From Chitinophaga barathri (GTDB lineage: Bacteria > Bacteroidota > Bacteroidia > Chitinophagales > Chitinophagaceae), in the NCBI RefSeq assembly GCF_003807585.1, contig NZ_RMBX01000007.1:1-64000 (forward strand): a stretch of DNA of 64,000 bases. Direction: 5' to 3'. The notes below the pieces were generated by a model. The model saw only the letters and a program-made list of their open reading frames with translations. It searched no databases and was not told where the DNA came from. Of the stretch, positions 28,301-36,737 are shown piece after piece. The position numbers and the translations under genes were made by a program. Within the stretch, counting starts at the first letter, position 1; every line of letters starts with the position of its first letter.

Positions 28301-28456
28301 CGTAACGAAGAGCAACAAGATCGTCTCTATTATGTGCTGGAAGAAACGCACGTGCTGCCTTCCATCAATTACCTGGCTAAGATCCGTAACAAGGATGCAG
28401 CCCCGGTAGCAGCCGCACACGGCGCGGAGCACAAAAAAGAGGAAGCTCATCACTAG
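25349..28456 (+). CDS. actB: Alternative complex III iron-sulfur subunit (ActB)
   Basis: A 1035-residue periplasmic-side subunit. A twin-arginine-type signal (TTPRRDFLKYLGF, about 47-70) ends in ASC, a possible lipidation site. The first two thirds resemble a molybdopterin oxidoreductase that in ActB proteins has lost its cofactor. The last third carries ferredoxin-like clusters: CFGCGACVVAC, CQHCDNAPCENVC, CIGTRYCANNC and CSFCVQRL..CQQAC. It relays electrons from quinol sites in ActC/ActF to the haems of ActA/ActE. The C-terminus is His-rich (AAHGAEHKKEEAHH). Confidence 0.95.
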   Translation: MEQKKYWKGLEELHNTTAHQEVVKNEFREDLPFEESDSFLGATTPRRDFLKYLGFTTAAATIAASCDIPVKKAIPYVNKPQDITPGVPNYYASAYTVDGEYVPLVVKTREGRPIKVEGNEMSSITGGSTTARVQGSVLALYDVARLRYPGINNGPDKTKLEERIKELTFAELDKQVAAAIAGKPVVLLSSTLLSPTTKKLIGEFLAKYPGSRHVTYDAVSYSGMLLANEASYGKRALPTYHFENAKVIVSLGADFLGTWLNPSEYSRQYGATRKINAKNPEMSKHFHFESMMSLTGANADERFTHRPSEAGVVAQALLAALGGGVSAPVIADARLKEGIAKAAKAIQANPGKTLVVSGSNDQNVQTLVNAINNLAGANGATIDWAVTANYRQGIDADMVQLVNDMNAGSVGALLVYGVNPAYDYFDAEKFKAGIKKVGVAVSFNDRYDETTELCKYIVPDHHYLESWGDAEGRTGYFAFVQPTIAPLFKTRAFQSSLLTWSGNATAWEDYLKNEWIAKLGSQEAWDKTLQDGVIEPAAGAALAGASFTGDVASASARIAAPKTSGFELALYEKVAIGNGKEANNPWLQEMPDPITRSTWDNYACVSNKVAKTFKTELGDDYEINAEKQVLKITAKGKTVELPLLIVPGIHPETIAIAVGYGRGKKQYIGKAAGEVGKNAYPFVSFNGTTFDYFAPEAKVEATGSTYEIGLTQTHNSYEGRPIVKETTLEEFIKNPKEVNHDREHLAQYGADFRNDATLYTGGTKFEYPGIKWGMSIDLNTCFGCGACVVACTAENNVSVVGKEQVIKAHEMHWLRIDRYFSGDENNPEVVFQPMLCQHCDNAPCENVCPVAATNHSSEGINQMAYNRCIGTRYCANNCPYKVRRFNWRDWNGADSFEGNLLDTADMNDALTRMVLNPDVVVRSRGTMEKCSFCVQRLQDAKLTAKKAGRPMKDGEARTACQQACATDAIVFGNINDKESRIYKVRNEEQQDRLYYVLEETHVLPSINYLAKIRNKDAAPVAAAHGAEHKKEEAHH

Positions 28457-28502
28457 AAATTAGAACAAGTAAAGAATCAGTTTTAAGTTTTGAATAAACG
28501 TA

Positions 28503-28524
28503 GTCCCGGGAGCGATCCCGGGAT
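28503..28524 (+). repeat. Intercistronic hairpin actB-actC
   Basis: TCCCGGG (28504-28510) and CCCGGGA (28517-28523) form a 7-bp GC stem in the 87-base actB-actC spacer. Without a T-run it is more likely an mRNA stability or processing element than a terminator. Confidence 0.5.
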
Positions 28525-28543
28525 GAGCAAAGCTCAGAATACT

Positions 28544-29977
28544 ATGCATTTGAAGTACGAATCCACACTGAGAGAACCTTTAATAGACGGGGTTAAGGAT
28601 TATCACCAGGTAACTGAAGATATCATCAGTCCCATTGAGGCCAAGCCCGGAAAGCTGTGGTACATTGGTTTATTTATCTCTGTCCTGCTGCTGCTGTTCG
28701 GCGTTTTCTCCGTAACCTGGGAAGTATACTGGGGTACCGGGGTGTGGAACCTGAACAAGACTATCGGCTGGGGCTGGGACATCACCAACTTCGTATGGTG
28801 GGTAGGTATCGGTCACGCCGGTACGCTGATCTCCGCCATCCTCCTGCTGTTCCGCCAGGGATGGCGTACAGGGGTGAACCGCGCGGCTGAGGCGATGACC
28901 ATCTTTGCGGTAATGTGCGCGGGCCAGTTCCCGATCTGGCACATGGGCCGTGTATGGATGGCCTTCTTTGTAATGCCTTACCCTAACACCCGTGGCCCGC
29001 TGTGGGTGAACTTCAACTCCCCGCTGCTCTGGGACGTGTTCGCGATCTCTACTTATTTCACGGTTTCCCTGCTGTTCTGGTACTCAGGCCTGCTGCCTGA
29101 CTTCGCTACCGTTCGCGACAGGGCTAAAACCAAACTCCGCAAATATCTTTATGGAGTTGCCTCTTTCGGCTGGACCGGTTCCACCAAACACTGGCAACGC
29201 CACGAATCATTATCACTGGTGCTGGCGGGCCTTTCCACCCCCCTCGTACTTTCCGTACACACCATTGTATCCTTCGACTTTGCCACTTCCGTAATTCCCG
29301 GCTGGCACACCACCATCTTCCCCCCGTACTTCGTAGCAGGTGCGATCTTCTCCGGTTTCGCCATGGTGCAAACCCTGCTGATCATCACCCGTAAGATCCT
29401 GGGCCTGGAAGATTACATCACCCTCGGCCACGTTGAGGCGATGAACAAAGTAATTGTACTCACCGGTTCCATCGTGGGCGTTGCATACCTCACGGAGCTT
29501 TTCATGGCATGGTACTCCGGCGTTCAATATGAATTCGACACCTTCTACAAGTTCCGCGCCGCGGGTCCCCTGGGCTGGAGCTACTGGATCATGATGACCT
29601 GCAACGTAATCAGCCCGCAGGTATTCTGGTTCCGTAAAATGAGAAGGAACATCATGGTAACGTTCATTATGTCCATCATCGTGAACATCGGTATGTGGTT
29701 CGAACGTTTCGTGATCATCTGTACCTCACTGTACCGCGATTACCTGCCTTCCAGCTGGAGCTACTACCGCCCCTCCTGGCCTGAGGTTGGTTTTTACCTC
29801 GGTACTTTCGGCCTCTTCTTCACCTGTTATTTCCTGTTCGCCAAATACTTCCCGGTTATTGCCGTAGCGGAGATCAAGTCTATCCTGAAAACATCCGGAC
29901 AGAACTTTAAGGAGAAAATGGACGTGTACGAAGAACAGGATGCAGAAAAATTCGCGCACGACCAGGCGCACCACTAA
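28544..29977 (+). CDS. actC: Alternative complex III NrfD-like subunit (ActC)
   Basis: A 477-residue polytopic protein (about ten transmembrane helices) of the NrfD/PsrC family, expected to hold a quinol site. The start at 28544 gives the conserved MHLKYESTLREPLIDG N-terminus; a longer in-frame start at 28490 would translate through the intercistronic hairpin. Characteristic blocks: WVGIGHAGTLISAILLLFRQGWR and MNKVIVLTGSIVGVAYLTELFMAWYSG. It ends in a His-rich DQAHH tail. Confidence 0.94.
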   Translation: MHLKYESTLREPLIDGVKDYHQVTEDIISPIEAKPGKLWYIGLFISVLLLLFGVFSVTWEVYWGTGVWNLNKTIGWGWDITNFVWWVGIGHAGTLISAILLLFRQGWRTGVNRAAEAMTIFAVMCAGQFPIWHMGRVWMAFFVMPYPNTRGPLWVNFNSPLLWDVFAISTYFTVSLLFWYSGLLPDFATVRDRAKTKLRKYLYGVASFGWTGSTKHWQRHESLSLVLAGLSTPLVLSVHTIVSFDFATSVIPGWHTTIFPPYFVAGAIFSGFAMVQTLLIITRKILGLEDYITLGHVEAMNKVIVLTGSIVGVAYLTELFMAWYSGVQYEFDTFYKFRAAGPLGWSYWIMMTCNVISPQVFWFRKMRRNIMVTFIMSIIVNIGMWFERFVIICTSLYRDYLPSSWSYYRPSWPEVGFYLGTFGLFFTCYFLFAKYFPVIAVAEIKSILKTSGQNFKEKMDVYEEQDAEKFAHDQAHH

Positions 29978-30018
29978 GAATTGAATCAGATTAACAGAAT
30001 TACAGAATAATAATCCAT

Positions 30019-30612
30019 ATGGCTGTTAAAAAATTTGTTGTAGGCAGTTTTGACGATGAGGCGGTATTGTTTCCGGCGGTAAAGAAAGTACGCGCTGCCG
30101 GCTACAAGATACACGACGTATACACGCCTTTCCCCGTGCACGGGCTTGACCATGCGCTGGGCCTGAGAGAGACCAGCCTGCACACCGCAGGGTTCATATA
30201 CGGCATTACCGGTACCACTACCGCGCTGTCTTTTATGAGCTGGGTATTTACAACAGATTGGCCGATGAACATCGGTGGTAAACCGCATTTCCCCTTGCCG
30301 GCATTCATTCCCATCACCTTCGAGCTGACCGTACTGTTCTCAGCCGTGGGCATGGTAATGACCTTTATGTATCTCTGCCAGATGGCGCCTTTCGTGAAGA
30401 AACACATCTTCCACCCGCGCCAGACGGACGACCTGTTTGTAATGGCGATCGAGCTGACCGAAAAAACGCCTGCTGCGGATGTGAAAGCATTCCTGGACAG
30501 CGTTGGTGCGAAAGAGATCAACGAACAGACGGTAGAAGCCGGATGGTGGATCGGCCGCTTTGACAAGGAAGACAAACTGTTTTCCAGGCCTGCTGCTCCG
30601 GTAAATGCGTAA
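30019..30612 (+). CDS. actD: Alternative complex III subunit ActD (DUF3341)
   Basis: A 197-residue protein with a cytoplasmic N-terminal domain (VGSFDDEAVLFPAVKKVRAAGYKIHDVYTPFPVHGLD), two transmembrane helices (about 58-80 and 95-120) and a cytoplasmic tail. This is the DUF3341 layout of ActD. In ACIII structures ActD packs beside ActC; no cofactor is bound. It follows actC by 41 bases. Confidence 0.93.
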   Translation: MAVKKFVVGSFDDEAVLFPAVKKVRAAGYKIHDVYTPFPVHGLDHALGLRETSLHTAGFIYGITGTTTALSFMSWVFTTDWPMNIGGKPHFPLPAFIPITFELTVLFSAVGMVMTFMYLCQMAPFVKKHIFHPRQTDDLFVMAIELTEKTPAADVKAFLDSVGAKEINEQTVEAGWWIGRFDKEDKLFSRPAAPVNA

Positions 30613-30757
30613 TTAAATTTTAGAAGAAACAGTCAGAATTTTTAAGGAGATGAAACCGAGCGAAGCGAGGTTCCATCCGACAACTGAAAAGACAGATCGA
30701 CGAAGGAGATCCATCGAGACTTCTAGAAGTCAAAAAAAACGAGATAAACAACTACGG
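30613..30757. repeat. REP-like insertion in actD-actE spacer
   Basis: A 145-base spacer, unusually long for this operon. It contains GAGCGAAGCGAGGTTCCATC-like repetitive wording near 30656-30676 and a perfect 14-bp palindrome GACTTCTAGAAGTC at 30718-30731. An in-frame extension of actE would read through it (30650 start), giving an implausible Arg/Lys-rich leader. It looks like an inserted palindromic element. Confidence 0.45.
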
Positions 30758-31405
30758 ATGAAAAGGACTTCCAACATACTGATTGTAGCTGCCTTAGCTG
30801 GCGGAGCCTTCCTGGCCTCCTGCGGGAACAAGGGAGCGCACCACAGAAAGCCCGGTAAAATCTATGTACCTGATATGTACGAATCCCGTGCATACGAGTT
30901 TTACAATCCCCGCCTGGCGAGCCTGAAGCCCGTGGATGGTACGGTGAAAAGAGGCGCTATGCTGCCTTATCACCTGAAGGCGGAAGATACTGCGCAGGCT
31001 AACCTGGTGAAGAATCCCCTTGTGTTGGATGAAGCCGGTCTGAAAGACGGTAAACGTTATTACGATATTTATTGTGGTGTATGCCACGGCCAGAAACTGG
31101 ACGGAAACGGACCGCTGTACAAAGGCGGAGACGGCCCGTACCCCGCTGCCCCGGCAAGCATGCTCACCGGTAAGGTGCTGGGTTATACCGAAGGCCGCAT
31201 TTTCCATGTGATCACTTACGGTTACAACGTAATGGGCAGCTACGCCAGCCAGCTGGATATTGAACAGCGCTGGAAAGTAGTTGGATATATCAAGACCATG
31301 CAGAACGGCGGTAAAGCTCCCGAAGCTGCCCCGGCCGCTCCCGCTGCTGATTCAGCAGCCACCACCGCAGCCACTCCTGCACCGGCAGTAGCAGCAGCGC
31401 ACTAA
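30758..31405 (+). CDS. actE: Alternative complex III mono-haem cytochrome c (ActE)
   Basis: A 215-residue lipoprotein cytochrome c. Lipoprotein signal MKRTSNILIVAALAGGAFLASC, one haem site CGVCH near the middle (YCGVCHGQKLDGNG), axial Met probably in YNVMGSYASQ. An Ala/Pro-rich flexible tail ends the protein. It probably accepts electrons from ActA and passes them to the CuA oxidase or a soluble cytochrome. Start at 30758 is set by the signal peptide. Confidence 0.93.
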   Translation: MKRTSNILIVAALAGGAFLASCGNKGAHHRKPGKIYVPDMYESRAYEFYNPRLASLKPVDGTVKRGAMLPYHLKAEDTAQANLVKNPLVLDEAGLKDGKRYYDIYCGVCHGQKLDGNGPLYKGGDGPYPAAPASMLTGKVLGYTEGRIFHVITYGYNVMGSYASQLDIEQRWKVVGYIKTMQNGGKAPEAAPAAPAADSAATTAATPAPAVAAAH

Positions 31406-31452
31406 TTTGTTTTAAACGCATTTCGAACTTAGTATTTTAATATACAACAGTA

Positions 31453-32652
31453 ATGAAGGACCAATTTGTAGTACCAGCAAGATTAAAAACGACCAGCTTC
31501 GTGCTTTTGGGTATAGGCTTGCTGACTTTATTGATCGGATTATTTGCATTCCAGGGAGAGCACGGTTCTACCCGGTTTTGGGCGGGGATACTGCAAAACA
31601 GTTCCTTCTTCCTGATGGTAGTACTGGCCAGCACCTTTTTTATCGGTGTTACCACACTGGCGCACGGCGGCTGGCAGATCGCCTTCCGCAGGGTGCCTGA
31701 AGCCATCTCCATGACAGTGCCTGTACTGGGCGCAATCATGCTGGTAGTGCTGGGTTTCCTGATCTTCGGGAACAAAGGGCACATCTACCATTGGCTGCAC
31801 CCGCATGGCGACCGCATCCTGGAATTCAAATCACCTTTCCTGAACGCCGGCTTCGTATCCATCGCCTCCGTGATCACGATAGGCCTCTGGAGCCTGCTGA
31901 CCGTAAAGCTCCGCAAAATGTCCCTCGCTGAGGACAAAATGCAGCTGGACGCTGAAGGCCGTAAAAGCCTGATCTGGAAAGGTACCGTTTGGTGCGCCGG
32001 CTTTATTGTTGTATACGCGCTGAGCATGGGCTCCACCACCCCCTGGCTCTGGCTGATGAGCATCGACGCGCATTGGTTCAGCACCATGTACAGCTGGTAC
32101 ACCTTCGCCAGCACCTGGGTATCCGGCCTGTCCCTCATCGCACTGTTCGTCATCTACCTGAAAAGCAAAGGATATCTGCCGATGGTGAATGATGAGCACC
32201 TGCATGACCTCGGCAAATTCATGTTCGCGTTCAGCATCTTCTGGACTTACCTCTGGTTCAGCCAGTACATGCTGATCTGGTATGCGAACATGCCCGAAGA
32301 AACTGTTTACTTCCAGCCGCGCGTTTGGGGTGTGTTCCGTCCGGTGTTCTTCCTGAACCTGGTCATCAACTTCATCGCACCGCTGTTAATATTGATGAAA
32401 CGCTCTTCCAAGCGTAACTATACACTCGTTGCATTCATGGCGGGACTGATCATCTTCGGCCACTGGCTGGATTTCTTCCAGATGGTAATGCCGGGCACCG
32501 TAAAACACCTGAACTTCCCCTGGTTTGAACTGGGTATCGGTCTGGGTTTTGTAGGCCTGATCATTTACCTGACGGCAAACCAGCTGGCAAAAGCACCGCT
32601 GACGCCGAAGAATCATCCGTACCTGAAAGAAAGCATTATCCACCACACCTGA
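31453..32652 (+). CDS. actF: Alternative complex III quinol-binding subunit (ActF)
   Basis: A 399-residue polytopic membrane protein (about ten helices), a shorter NrfD relative. Typical features are VPARLKTTSFVLLGIGLL at the start, HWLHPHGDRILEFKSPFLN in a loop, and WFSQYMLIWYANMPEETVYF. With ActC it forms the membrane part of ACIII. It precedes the oxidase subunit II gene by 61 bases with no terminator, consistent with joint expression of complex III and oxidase. Confidence 0.94.
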   Translation: MKDQFVVPARLKTTSFVLLGIGLLTLLIGLFAFQGEHGSTRFWAGILQNSSFFLMVVLASTFFIGVTTLAHGGWQIAFRRVPEAISMTVPVLGAIMLVVLGFLIFGNKGHIYHWLHPHGDRILEFKSPFLNAGFVSIASVITIGLWSLLTVKLRKMSLAEDKMQLDAEGRKSLIWKGTVWCAGFIVVYALSMGSTTPWLWLMSIDAHWFSTMYSWYTFASTWVSGLSLIALFVIYLKSKGYLPMVNDEHLHDLGKFMFAFSIFWTYLWFSQYMLIWYANMPEETVYFQPRVWGVFRPVFFLNLVINFIAPLLILMKRSSKRNYTLVAFMAGLIIFGHWLDFFQMVMPGTVKHLNFPWFELGIGLGFVGLIIYLTANQLAKAPLTPKNHPYLKESIIHHT

Positions 32653-32713
32653 TGCGTGGTAAGGGCAAGAAACAACGTTTAGCATTAGATAACTTAATTA
32701 TTATTCATTAGCA

Positions 32714-33793
32714 ATGTCAGGATATTTAGCAGTTTTTGTAGTTGTTCTCATATTCGTCGTGATCTTCCAGATCGCGAAGGCCAGCGAATATGTGTCCATT
32801 CTGAAAGGTGAAAAGAAATCGCGGGAGCAATCCAACCGTATCAACGGTTTCCTGATGATCGTATTCCTGGTATTGGGATTGATCGGCGTATGGTGGTGCC
32901 ATGACCTGCTGGAAGGCAGAATGCTTGGCGAATCCGCCTCCGTTCAGGGCGATGGAATCGATCAGCTGATCAGGGTTACCTTCATTATCACCATGATCGT
33001 ATTTGTAGCCACCCAGGCCCTGTTGTTCTGGTTCGCATTCAAATACCAGGAAAAAGAAGGCAAAACGGCCTTTTATTTCCCGCACAACAATAAACTCGAA
33101 GTGATCTGGACCGTGATCCCCGCTATCGTACTCACCGTACTGGTAGCATTCGGTATCCGCCACTGGCTCCGCATCACCTCCGAAGCACCGAAAGATGCGA
33201 TGATCGTGGAAGTAACGGGCAAACAGTTTAACTGGATCGTTCGTTACCCCGGTAAAGACGGTCAGCTGGGCCGCAAGAACTTTAAAAATATCAATAATGA
33301 AGACAATCCTGTTGGCCAGGATTGGACCGATAACCTGAACACGGATGATGTGATCTCTCCCGATCTGCACATTGTGGTAGGTAAAAACGTGAAACTGATC
33401 ATCGGCAGCCGCGACGTGGTGCATGACGTAGGTTTGTCTCACTTCCGCCTGAAAATGGACGCAGTACCGGGTATCCCGACCACCCTGTGGTTCACGCCGA
33501 AGTTCACCACCGCGGAAATGAGGAAACGTACCGGCAACCCGGATTTCGTATATGAACTGTCCTGCGACCAGATGTGCGGCAGCGGCCACTACTCCATGAA
33601 AGCGAATATCATCGTGGAAACACAGGAAGAATATGACAAATGGATAGCCGCTCAGCCCACACAGTATGCACAGGCACATCCCGCACCCGCCGGAACGCCT
33701 GCACCTGCTGCGGATTCAACTAAAACCGCCGCTGCGCCTGCAGATACTACAGGTAAAAAAGTAGCGATGGCTGAAACGGCTGCAAAGCACTAA
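32714..33793 (+). CDS. coxB: Cytochrome c oxidase subunit II
   Basis: A 359-residue subunit with transmembrane helices near 1-20, 45-65, 90-112 and 135-155, followed by the periplasmic cupredoxin domain. The CuA site is visible as DVVHDVGLSHFRL (first His) and CDQMCGSGHYSMK (two Cys, His, Met). It accepts electrons from the ACIII cytochromes. The usual Glu between the Cys residues is Gln, which is tolerated because the backbone carbonyl is the ligand. A long Ala/Pro/Thr tail follows. Confidence 0.95.
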   Translation: MSGYLAVFVVVLIFVVIFQIAKASEYVSILKGEKKSREQSNRINGFLMIVFLVLGLIGVWWCHDLLEGRMLGESASVQGDGIDQLIRVTFIITMIVFVATQALLFWFAFKYQEKEGKTAFYFPHNNKLEVIWTVIPAIVLTVLVAFGIRHWLRITSEAPKDAMIVEVTGKQFNWIVRYPGKDGQLGRKNFKNINNEDNPVGQDWTDNLNTDDVISPDLHIVVGKNVKLIIGSRDVVHDVGLSHFRLKMDAVPGIPTTLWFTPKFTTAEMRKRTGNPDFVYELSCDQMCGSGHYSMKANIIVETQEEYDKWIAAQPTQYAQAHPAPAGTPAPAADSTKTAAAPADTTGKKVAMAETAAKH

Positions 33794-33888
33794 TCACTAA
33801 GCTGACAGAGATTTTAGGAGCGTAAAAAATTTAAGAAAAAGCCCGAGAACCTGCCCCGTTTAACGGCTGATCATAAACAGAACTTATT

Positions 33889-35715
33889 ATGAGTAACGAA
33901 GCAACATTGCACAATCAGGATTTAGCGCATCACGGACACGTGGAGCATGGGCATGGTAATGGCCACGATGGTCACGATCATCACCATGAGACCTTCATAT
34001 CGAAGTATGTGTTCAGCATGGACCATAAGATGATTGCAAAGCAATTCCTCATTACCGGTATCATCTGGGCCATCATTGGTGCATTCTTCTCTGTATTGTT
34101 CCGTTTGCAACTGGGTTATCCGGATGCTACTTTCCCCTGGCTGGAAAGCATCCTCGGTCACTGGGCTGAAGGCGGCAGGATCACTGCTGAAGCATATTAT
34201 GCATTGGTTACCATGCATGGTACCATCCTCGTGTTTTTTGTATTGACCGCCGGCCTGAGCGGTACCTTCTCCAACCTGCTGATCCCCTTACAGGTAGGTG
34301 CAAGGGATATGGCTTCTCCCTTCATGAACATGCTGAGCTACTGGTTCTTCTTCCTGGCCAGCGTTGTCATGATGAGCTCCCTGTTCGTGCAGACAGGACC
34401 TGCTTCTGGCGGCTGGACGAGTTACCCTCCCCTGAGCGCACTGGGCGACGCTTCTATCGGTTCTAAAATAGGTATGGACCTCTGGCTGGTGAGCATGGCG
34501 ATATTCGTTGTGTCTTCCCTCCTCGGTTCCCTGAACTATATTTCCACCATCCTCAACATGCGTACGAAAGGCATGAGCATGACCAAGATGCCGCTCACTA
34601 TCTGGGCGTTCTTCTTCACCGCTGTGCTCGGTGTACTGTCTTTCCCCGTACTGCTGAGCGGTTTCGTACTCCTGCTGTTCGACCGTCATGGCGGCACCAG
34701 CTTCTACCTCAGCGAACTGTTCGTACAGGGCAAAGTACTGCCTAACGAAGGCGGTTCCGCGATCCTCTACCAGCACTTGTTCTGGTTCCTGGGTCACCCT
34801 GAGGTGTACATCATTATCCTCCCCGCGATGGGTATGGTATCTGAGATCCTGGCGGTAAGTTCCCGCAAGCCGATCTTCGGTTACCTCGCAATGGTGGGTT
34901 CTATCTTTGCGATCACGCTCCTGGCGTTCCTTGTATGGGCGCACCACATGTTCGTGACGGGTCTGAACCCGTTCCTTGGCGCATTCTTCGTATTACTGAC
35001 ATTATTGATCGCGGTTCCCTCCGCTATCAAGGTGTTCAACTGGATCACGACGATCTGGCGCGGTAATATCCGTTTCACCCCCGCTTCCCTGTTCTCCATC
35101 GGTTTCGTGAGCACATTCATCTCCGGTGGTCTGACTGGTATCTGGCTGGGTAACTCTGCAATCGACATTCACCTGCACGATACTTATTTCGTAATCGCGC
35201 ACTTCCATATCGTAATGGGCGTGTCCGCATTCTTCGGTATGTTCGCCGGTATCTACCACTGGTTCCCGAAAATGTACGGCCGTTTCATGAACCAGACGCT
35301 CGGTTTCATCCACTTCTGGATCACCCTGGTGGGCGCTTACCTGATCTTCTGGCCGATGCACTACGAAGGTATGGCCGGTATGCCGCGTCGTTACTTCGAT
35401 TACAGCAACTGGGCTTCCTTCAATATGTTCGGCGGGCTTAACCAGTTCATCAGTTTCGTGGTGATCATCGTATTCGCTACACAATTATTATTTGTATTCA
35501 ACTTCTTCTATAGCATTTTCAAAGGCCGCAAGCTGACCACGCCTAACCCGTGGGATGCCACCACCCTTGAATGGACTACACCGATCAACCCCGGGCACGG
35601 TAACTGGCCTGGTGAGATCCCTGAAGTTCACCGCTGGGCTTACGATTACAGCAAGGACGGGAAAGATTTCATTCCCCAGACTGTGCCTGTATCGCCTGAC
35701 GAAAGCCAGCACTAA
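33889..35715 (+). CDS. coxA: Cytochrome c oxidase subunit I
   Basis: A 608-residue haem-copper oxidase catalytic subunit with about twelve helices. The haem a ligand is in TMHGTILVFF. The CuB/cross-link His-Tyr is in FWFLGHPEVYIIILPAMG. The HH CuB pair is in VWAHHMFVTG, and DTYFVIAHFHIVMG carries the haem a and a3 ligands. The Glu of the D-channel (HPEVY) and K-channel Tyr place it in the A-type. The N-terminus has a striking His-rich stretch (HHGHVEHGHGNGHDGHDHHH) before the first helix. Confidence 0.97.
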   Translation: MSNEATLHNQDLAHHGHVEHGHGNGHDGHDHHHETFISKYVFSMDHKMIAKQFLITGIIWAIIGAFFSVLFRLQLGYPDATFPWLESILGHWAEGGRITAEAYYALVTMHGTILVFFVLTAGLSGTFSNLLIPLQVGARDMASPFMNMLSYWFFFLASVVMMSSLFVQTGPASGGWTSYPPLSALGDASIGSKIGMDLWLVSMAIFVVSSLLGSLNYISTILNMRTKGMSMTKMPLTIWAFFFTAVLGVLSFPVLLSGFVLLLFDRHGGTSFYLSELFVQGKVLPNEGGSAILYQHLFWFLGHPEVYIIILPAMGMVSEILAVSSRKPIFGYLAMVGSIFAITLLAFLVWAHHMFVTGLNPFLGAFFVLLTLLIAVPSAIKVFNWITTIWRGNIRFTPASLFSIGFVSTFISGGLTGIWLGNSAIDIHLHDTYFVIAHFHIVMGVSAFFGMFAGIYHWFPKMYGRFMNQTLGFIHFWITLVGAYLIFWPMHYEGMAGMPRRYFDYSNWASFNMFGGLNQFISFVVIIVFATQLLFVFNFFYSIFKGRKLTTPNPWDATTLEWTTPINPGHGNWPGEIPEVHRWAYDYSKDGKDFIPQTVPVSPDESQH

Positions 35716-35724
35716 TGCTGCCAT

Positions 35725-35740
35725 GCGGGGTGAAACCCGC
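35725..35740 (+). repeat. Intercistronic hairpin coxA-ctaB
   Basis: GCGGG (35725-35729) and CCCGC (35736-35740) around GTGAAA. A short GC stem without T-run; may stabilise the long upstream mRNA or reduce downstream expression. Confidence 0.4.
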
Positions 35741-35779
35741 TTGTATAGAAGTTGTGGAACAGAATCGTGAAGAAATAAC

Positions 35780-36733
35780 ATGTTGCAAGAAAATTCCATA
35801 AAGTTGTCTTTATCATACGCCATTGCAAGCAGGGTGAAGGATTACTTCATGATGATGAAGTTTACGCTCACATTCATGGTAGTTTTCTCCTGCGTGGTTG
35901 CCTACTTACTGGTGCCGGGCGTGGAATTTGACCTGATAAAAGTTCTTTTATTATTTGCCGGCGGCATACTGGTATCCGGTTCTGCCAATACTATTAACCA
36001 GATACTGGAAAAGGATACGGACAAACTCATGGCGCGTACGGCTGTAAGGCCCATTCCCGCAGGAAGGTTATCCGTTTCGGAAGCAAGTATCGTGGCGTTG
36101 GTAGCTGGAATAGCCGGTATAACGATCCTCGGTTTCGGTTTTCCCGTAGCAACGGGTGCCGGTACGGTCCAGGTGTTCGGTTATGGTTTTAACTGGCTGA
36201 GCGCGGGATTGAGCCTTTTTTCCCTGTTGCTGTATGGTTTTGTCTATACACCCTGGAAAAAATGGAACTCACTGGCTGTGCTGATCGGGGCTATCCCCGG
36301 AGCATTACCGCTGCTGATCGGCTGGGCAGCCGGTGCAGGTACTCTTTCTGAAGGAGGCTGGGCGTTGTTCGCCATACAGTTCCTCTGGCAGTTCCCGCAC
36401 TTCTGGGCCATAGCCTGGGTAGCGCATACGGACTATACGAAAGCGGGCTTCAAGCTGATGCCCACGGACCGCGGCCCGGGTAAAATGATCGCGCTGCAGG
36501 CAGCCATGTACACCATGCTGCTGATACCTGCCGGCGTAGCGCCTTACCTGCTGGGCATGACCGGCGCCGTTTCGGCGGTAGTGGCCATACTGATAGGAGG
36601 GTTTTACCTTTGGAGGGCTATAGAGTTGTACAGGAAATGTGATGTGCCTTCCGCCCGGAAACTGATGTTCGGATCGTACATCTACCTGGCGGTGATCTTG
36701 CTGGCACTGTTGTTTGATAAAGTTAAACTGTGA
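35780..36733 (+). CDS. ctaB: Protoheme IX farnesyltransferase (haem O synthase)
   Basis: A 317-residue polytopic prenyltransferase of the UbiA superfamily that farnesylates haem b to haem O, needed for the A-type oxidase. The allylic diphosphate site is seen as NTINQILEKDTDKLMARTAVRPIPAGRLS. A second conserved loop follows (QFLWQFPHFWAIAWVAHTDYTKAGFKLMP). Nine helices expected. Placed directly after coxA and 4 bases before subunit III. No ctaA (haem A synthase) gene is in the window. Confidence 0.96.
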   Translation: MLQENSIKLSLSYAIASRVKDYFMMMKFTLTFMVVFSCVVAYLLVPGVEFDLIKVLLLFAGGILVSGSANTINQILEKDTDKLMARTAVRPIPAGRLSVSEASIVALVAGIAGITILGFGFPVATGAGTVQVFGYGFNWLSAGLSLFSLLLYGFVYTPWKKWNSLAVLIGAIPGALPLLIGWAAGAGTLSEGGWALFAIQFLWQFPHFWAIAWVAHTDYTKAGFKLMPTDRGPGKMIALQAAMYTMLLIPAGVAPYLLGMTGAVSAVVAILIGGFYLWRAIELYRKCDVPSARKLMFGSYIYLAVILLALLFDKVKL

Positions 36734-36737
36734 GGAA

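Noticed and set aside
28490..28543. Longer ActC start
   Set aside because: The extra residues come from a hairpin-forming spacer and are not ActC-like.
30650..30757. N-terminal extension of ActE from 30650
   Set aside because: The extra 36 residues are Arg/Lys-rich and precede a proper lipoprotein signal; they are translated from the repeat-like spacer.
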